From positions 1 to 9,629 of the forward strand of contig JAJYBO010000096.1 of NCBI GenBank assembly GCA_021778975.1: DNA of 9,629 nucleotides, written 5' to 3'. The number at the start of each line of letters is the position of its first letter. Position 1 is the first letter of the stretch. The notes under the pieces are model-generated. The model was given only the letters and a program-made list of their open reading frames with translations, made no database searches and was not told where the DNA came from. The translations under genes and the position numbers were made by a program. This stretch comes from Deltaproteobacteria bacterium (GTDB lineage: Bacteria > Desulfobacterota > Desulfobacteria > Desulfobacterales > Desulfatirhabdiaceae). Below, in pieces: positions 5,860-9,629 of the stretch.

Positions 5860-7310
5860 TGGATCTGGCGGCACTGTCCGATAAGCGCATTCTGGTCATT
5901 GGCGATGTCATGCTGGACCGCTATCTCTGGGGAGACGCCACCCGAATTTCCCCGGAAGCACCAGTTCCGGTGGTACACGTTCTTCAAAGATCGGAAGTCC
6001 CCGGAGGCGCGGGCAATGTGGCGTCCAATCTGGCCGGCCTACAATGCCCGGTTTCTCTCCTGGGCGTACGGGGAGATGACGACACCGGAAACCGCCTCGA
6101 GGATATTTTACGTCAGAAAGGCATCGAACCTCTGTTTCAGATCAGCCGTTCCCGGCCCACCATCACCAAAACCCGAATCATGGCCAGGGGACAGCAATTG
6201 CTGCGCCTTGACGAAGAACAGCCGCGAACACTGAGTCAGGAGCTGGAATCGCGCATCATCGCCGGTTTTGAACAGCATATCTCCCGCTGCAATGGGGTCG
6301 TTTTGTCCGATTACGGCAAGGGGTTGTTGCAGACGCCCGGCGTTTGTCAGCATATCATTGATGGCTGCAATCGTCGCCGCATACCGGTGCTGGTAGATCC
6401 CAAAGGGGCGGACTGGACCCGGTATCAAAACGCCACCTGCATCACCCCCAACACCGCGGAATTTGTGCTGGCATCCGGCGCCGATGTTTCAAGGGACGCT
6501 GGGGCGCTGCGCCGGATCGCCGCTGAAATCCGCAGCCGATTCGGGCTGGAATGGCTGCTGGTGACACGCGGCGACCAGGGAATGTATCTGTGCGGCGCGG
6601 CGAATACGTCGCTGGACATACCGGCCAGAGCCAGGGAAGTGTTTGACGTGTCGGGCGCCGGAGACACGGTCATCGCCACGCTGGCGGCGGGGCTGGCCAT
6701 CAGGCTCTCCTTCGCTCAGGCCGCCCAGCTTGCCAACATGGCCGCCGGAATCGTTGTCGGTAAACTGGGGACGCAGCCCATCACCCGTCCGGAACTGGCC
6801 ACGGCTCTGCAACTGAACGATATCCAGCGTGAAGACGCCACAACCGGTAAAATCGCCCCGCTGGAATCCGCCCGCATTTTAGTCAAATCCTGGCAAAGTT
6901 CGGGGCAGAAGGTCGTGTTCACCAACGGGTGCTACGATCTGTTGCATCCCGGACACATCCATCTGCTGCATCAATCTCGAAATCAGGGCGACCGGCTGGT
7001 GGTGGGCGTCAACACCGACGCGTCCGTACAGCGGCTGAAAGGCCCCACCCGTCCTATTTTGACGGAACGCGACAGAGCCTCCATTCTCGGAGCGCTCGCC
7101 TGCGTTGATCTGGTGGTCTTGTTCGATGAAGACACGCCGCTGCAACTGATTCGGCAGCTCAAGCCCGATGTTCTGGTCAAGGGAGCGGATTATCGCCTGG
7201 ATCAGGTCGTCGGCAGAGACGTCGTCGAATCCTGCGGCGGCAGGGTATTTCTGGCGCCGCTGCTGAGCGGCTACAGTACCACCGGAATTATTTCCAAAGC
7301 GAAAATATGA
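5856..7310 (+). CDS. hldE: Bifunctional heptose 7-phosphate kinase / heptose 1-phosphate adenylyltransferase
   Basis: HldE phosphorylates D-glycero-D-manno-heptose 7-phosphate at C1 and later adds AMP to heptose 1-phosphate, the second and fourth steps of ADP-heptose synthesis. The 484-residue protein has both halves of the full-length enzyme. The N-terminal ribokinase/PfkB-type kinase, residues about 1-320, shows GDVMLDRYLWG, the GGAGNVA motif and SGAGDT with catalytic D270. The C-terminal nucleotidyltransferase, residues about 350-484, shows TNGCYDLLHPGH with the H364-x-G-H367 signature and ends YSTTGIISKAKI. The ATG at 5856 overlaps the gmhA stop and follows GGGAG (5844-5848); the frame is open further upstream but that part lies inside gmhA. 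Its own stop overlaps the photolyase start. The phosphatase (gmhB) and epimerase (hldD) needed for the full pathway are not in this window. Confidence 0.95.
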   Translation: MMDLAALSDKRILVIGDVMLDRYLWGDATRISPEAPVPVVHVLQRSEVPGGAGNVASNLAGLQCPVSLLGVRGDDDTGNRLEDILRQKGIEPLFQISRSRPTITKTRIMARGQQLLRLDEEQPRTLSQELESRIIAGFEQHISRCNGVVLSDYGKGLLQTPGVCQHIIDGCNRRRIPVLVDPKGADWTRYQNATCITPNTAEFVLASGADVSRDAGALRRIAAEIRSRFGLEWLLVTRGDQGMYLCGAANTSLDIPARAREVFDVSGAGDTVIATLAAGLAIRLSFAQAAQLANMAAGIVVGKLGTQPITRPELATALQLNDIQREDATTGKIAPLESARILVKSWQSSGQKVVFTNGCYDLLHPGHIHLLHQSRNQGDRLVVGVNTDASVQRLKGPTRPILTERDRASILGALACVDLVVLFDEDTPLQLIRQLKPDVLVKGADYRLDQVVGRDVVESCGGRVFLAPLLSGYSTTGIISKAKI

Positions 7311-8788
7311 ACGATCCCGCACCTGTCCCGGATATTCGGATCCGCCCGGCCAATGATGCGCCGGTCAATCCGAAGGGACGCTTTGTCCTTTACTGGATGA
7401 CGGCATTCCGAAGGCCCTGCTGCAACTTTTCGCTTCAAAGAGCCGTGGAGTTCGCTGTCAGGCTCCAAAAACCCCTGATAGTTCTCGAAGCGCTGCGCTG
7501 CGATTATCCCTGGGCCAGCGACAGGTTTCACGCCTTTATCCTTCAGGGAATGAACGCCAACCGGAAGGCGTTTCAGACCACACCGGTTTTCTATTACCCT
7601 TTCGTCGAAACCCGGCCAAAGAGCGGCAAAGGGCTGTTGGCGGCCCTGAGTCATATAGCATGCGTGGTTGTCACCGATGATTATCCTGGTTTCTTTCTGC
7701 CCCGGATGATAACAGCCGCCGCCCGAATTTCTTCGGTGCGGATGGAGAAACTTGACAGCAATGGCATTGTTCCGCTCAGGGCCGGTGATCGGATTTTTAC
7801 CACAGCGCATTCATTCCGCCGGTGGATGCAGCACCGCATCATAGCGTTTCTTCATGACGCACCGAATGCCGACCCATTGGCGACCGCCGGCAGCTTTCCG
7901 GACGCAGCTCCGCCGCCAAACGATATTCTGTCGCAATGGCCGCCGGCGCCACCGGTATATTTAGACGCCGCGCCAGATTTTCTCGCCACACTGCCGATAG
8001 ACCACACGGTAAAACCTGTAACCCTTCAGGGCGGATATGTTGCGGCGCAGGATATTTTAAACGGCTTTCTGCCGTCGCTGACAACCTATCATCAGACGCG
8101 GCAACACCCGGATATGGACGCCACCAGCCATCTGTCACCGTATCTTCATTTCGGGTTTATTGCGAGCCATGACATTTTGAATCGGATACTTCAGCAGGAA
8201 AACGGGGCGCCGGATCGCTTCGGCAAGCACATCACCGGCAGCGCTTCCGGATTCTGGGGCATCGGAGACGGTGCGGAAGCATTTTTGGACGAGCTGATCG
8301 TCTGGCGGGAAATCGGCTTCAACTGGACATTTCTGGCGGATGGGGATGACCGCTACGGCGCCCTGCCGCAGTGGGCGCTGAAAACCCTCGCATCTCACGC
8401 TGCGGATCCCCGGCCATACAACTACAGCCTCGAAGACTTCGAAAACGCGGCCACTCACGACCCGTTATGGAACGCCGCTCAGCGGCAGCTCCTGCATGAA
8501 GGTCGGATTCACAATTATCTTAGAATGTTGTGGGGGAAAAAGATTCTGCACTGGTCAAAATCTCCTGAAACCGCGCTGTCCATCATGATGGAACTCAACA
8601 ACCGTTATGCGCTGGACGGCAGGGATCCCAATTCGCTTTCAGGCATCTTCTGGGTGTTGGGGCGTTATGATCGAGCGTGGGGACCCAGACGCCCTGTTTT
8701 TGGAACCGTCCGTTATATGAGTTCACGCCGCACCCTCAAGAAAGTTCGCGTCCGAGACTACCTGCAAAAATATGCCGAACACCTGTAG
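7307..8788 (+). CDS. Class II-like deoxyribodipyrimidine photolyase
   Basis: This 493-residue flavoprotein should repair cyclobutane pyrimidine dimers using blue or near-UV light and FADH-. The N-terminal alpha/beta (Rossmann-like) domain is about residues 25-200. The helical FAD domain shows SHLSPYLHFG (274-283), FLDELIVWREIGFNW (326-340), and the C-terminal NRYALDGRDPN and RRPVFGTVRYM blocks typical of class II enzymes. The class II electron-transfer tryptophans are present with exact family spacing: W388, W409 and W416 (21 and 7 apart, like W360, W381 and W388 of the Methanosarcina mazei enzyme as I recall it). The N-terminal class II signature WMQ...R..DN is replaced by WMTAFRRPCCNFSLQRA, so this is a divergent subfamily and its antenna cofactor is uncertain. 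The start overlaps the hldE stop (ATGA at 7307-7310). Its role as CPD photolyase is very likely but not proven by sequence alone. Confidence 0.88.
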   Translation: MNDPAPVPDIRIRPANDAPVNPKGRFVLYWMTAFRRPCCNFSLQRAVEFAVRLQKPLIVLEALRCDYPWASDRFHAFILQGMNANRKAFQTTPVFYYPFVETRPKSGKGLLAALSHIACVVVTDDYPGFFLPRMITAAARISSVRMEKLDSNGIVPLRAGDRIFTTAHSFRRWMQHRIIAFLHDAPNADPLATAGSFPDAAPPPNDILSQWPPAPPVYLDAAPDFLATLPIDHTVKPVTLQGGYVAAQDILNGFLPSLTTYHQTRQHPDMDATSHLSPYLHFGFIASHDILNRILQQENGAPDRFGKHITGSASGFWGIGDGAEAFLDELIVWREIGFNWTFLADGDDRYGALPQWALKTLASHAADPRPYNYSLEDFENAATHDPLWNAAQRQLLHEGRIHNYLRMLWGKKILHWSKSPETALSIMMELNNRYALDGRDPNSLSGIFWVLGRYDRAWGPRRPVFGTVRYMSSRRTLKKVRVRDYLQKYAEHL

Positions 8789-8903
8789 AACAACCATTTG
8801 GGGAAAGTCCCCCCCCCTCAACGGGAGAATATGTATTCTCAAGAAGGGATACTTTGAACGGATATCATACTCCAGGCGGTTACAAACTGCGTTTTCCTTA
8901 AGC

Positions 8904-8926
8904 TCCCTCCCCAGAGCGAGGAGGGG
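8904..8926 (+). terminator. Possible weak hairpin after the gmhA-hldE-photolyase unit
   Basis: CCCTCC (8905-8910) and GGAGGG (8920-8925) pair around a nine-base loop, with a further T-G pair outside. It lies 116 bases after the photolyase stop, and only a loosely T-rich stretch follows. An earlier small stem, GGGG (8800-8803) with the start of a nine-C run (8809-8817), and the palindrome GAGAATA-TG-TATTCTC (8825-8840) are alternatives. None is a textbook terminator. Confidence 0.3.
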
Positions 8927-9027
8927 TTGATACATTCTCACAATACTGCTATGAATAGCCCCTTCGATAGTGCGGAGAACATTCCGCCATTACATTCTCT
9001 CATCCATCAAAATAAGGATTTCATCCC

Positions 9028-9408
9028 ATGAAAGTCGCATTTCCCACCCAGCAGAACCTGGGGCTTGCCAGCACCGTTTACAACCATTTCGGTTCCGCGG
9101 CGTTTTTTATCATCGCGGATACCGAAACCGGTGTATTTGAAGGCGTCGTCAACCCGGACAAAGATCATGTTCACGGTCAGTGCCAGCCTCTGAAGGCGCT
9201 GAACGGAAAGCCCGCGGACGCCATCGTCGTAGGCGGCATCGGCAAGGGCGCATTGCAGAAACTTATCAGCGCCGGCATCACGGTATATAAGGCTGCGGAA
9301 GGCACGGTGTCCCAAAATCTTGAACAGATCAAGGCCGGAAAACTCATTGAATTCAACATGGATTTCACCTGCGCCGGTCACGGGCCAGACGGAGAATGCA
9401 GCCACTGA
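9028..9408 (+). CDS. NifX/NifB-type dinitrogenase iron-molybdenum cofactor family protein
   Basis: The 126-residue protein has the compact fold signature of the Nitro_FeMo-Co family (NifX, NafY, NifB C-terminus and small archaeal MTH1175-like proteins): an MKVAFPT start, HFGSAAFFIIAD (20-31), the GQCQPLKALNGKPADAIVVGG block with C52 (50-70), and an AGITVYKA strand (82-89). Members bind or carry metal-sulfur clusters. Many occur in anaerobes without linked nif genes, and none is seen here, so a nitrogenase role should not be assumed. The C-terminus ends with a Cys/His cluster, C115, H118, C124 and H126 in CAGHGPDGECSH, a likely metal site. The start is supported by TAAGGA (9013-9018) nine bases ahead. 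The 3' end overlaps the next gene by 13 bp, suggesting co-expression. Confidence 0.85.
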   Translation: MKVAFPTQQNLGLASTVYNHFGSAAFFIIADTETGVFEGVVNPDKDHVHGQCQPLKALNGKPADAIVVGGIGKGALQKLISAGITVYKAAEGTVSQNLEQIKAGKLIEFNMDFTCAGHGPDGECSH

Positions 9409-9629
9409 ACGCCATCAGCGACTATCAAAAAGAGCAGTACGACGCTGTTTCGATGGTGACGGAACACCTGCACATGCTTTCAGCGGACATCCGCGCGGCG
9501 CTGAAAGCGAAGTGCGCCGAATATCTGGATTTCCGCAAAGATGTCGCCGCCTTTCTGCACACTTATTTTATGGAAACCTGCACGCAGAAATGTTATCTGA
9601 ACCGTCTCAGCGCATGCTGTCAGAAAGAG
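9396..9629 (+). CDS. Unidentified Cys-containing protein, 3' end outside window (partial)
   Basis: A frame opens at the ATG at 9396, inside the end of the NifX-type gene, and continues without a stop for 78 codons to the window edge. The product begins MQPLNAISDYQKEQYDAVSM and is mostly helical and charged, with a cysteine cluster near the edge: C in METCTQKC (two) and SACC (two). I do not recognise a named family; the overlap suggests it is expressed with, and may work with, the metal-binding protein upstream. GGAG (9391-9394) is only one base from this ATG, too close for a normal ribosome-binding site, so translation may rely on coupling or begin at the in-frame ATG at 9450. No signal peptide is evident. 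The coding frame is likely real because it is open, codon use matches the neighbours, and the junction is operon-like. Confidence 0.65.
   Translation, partial: MQPLNAISDYQKEQYDAVSMVTEHLHMLSADIRAALKAKCAEYLDFRKDVAAFLHTYFMETCTQKCYLNRLSACCQKE

Noticed and set aside
9028..9408. Evidence of a nitrogen-fixation cluster
   Set aside because: Only a NifX/NifB-type domain is present; such small proteins are common in anaerobes without nif genes and no other nif gene is in the window.

Overview
The window looks like chromosomal DNA from a Gram-negative anaerobe, most probably a deltaproteobacterium in the Desulfobacterota (Desulfobacterales-like). The reasons are a GmhA/HldE lipopolysaccharide-heptose pair, a REC-PAS-histidine kinase whose PAS domain carries a Cys/His cluster, a small NifX/NifB-type cofactor-binding protein, and a TTCGTAAAAAGT-type palindromic repeat that I remember from such genomes. 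The taxonomic call is an inference. No rRNA, tRNA, CRISPR array, transposase or integrase is visible.

Layout from left to right. Positions 1059 to 1 (minus strand) hold the first 353 codons of a hybrid signalling protein (REC-PAS-HisKA) that runs off the left edge. A 268-base divergent spacer follows. At 1328-2437 is an enzyme of the TIGR00300 / LOR-SDH family (archaeal-type ornithine cyclodeaminase relatives). A 117-bp palindromic repeat (2470-2586) plus an extra half-copy fills the next gap. At 2618-5126 is a two-gene restriction-modification module: an AccI-like endonuclease and a gamma-class N6-adenine methyltransferase, overlapping by 14 bp. It is clearly AT-richer than its surroundings (for example 18/60 G+C at 4261-4320 against 40/60 at 6481-6540), so it is probably acquired. 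At 5281-8788 is a tight three-gene unit, gmhA, hldE and a class II-like DNA photolyase, each stop overlapping the next start as ATGA. A hairpin-rich 239-base spacer follows. At 9028-9408 is a NifX/NifB-type protein, overlapped by the start of an unidentified Cys-containing protein (9396 to the right edge).

How the genes work together: GmhA and HldE would carry sedoheptulose 7-phosphate through isomerisation, C1 phosphorylation and adenylylation toward ADP-heptose. The phosphatase (GmhB) and epimerase (HldD) are not in the window. The photolyase is translationally linked to them although its DNA-repair job has no evident metabolic connection. The restriction-modification pair is a self-contained defence cassette inserted between core genes, with the palindromic repeat at its left edge.

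I see no clearly new biological system. The points most worth following are the restriction-modification island with a repeat that seems to supply its ribosome-binding site, the 9-T tract in the methyltransferase, the photolyase-heptose coupling with an unusual photolyase N-terminus, and the Cys/His cluster in the PAS domain.
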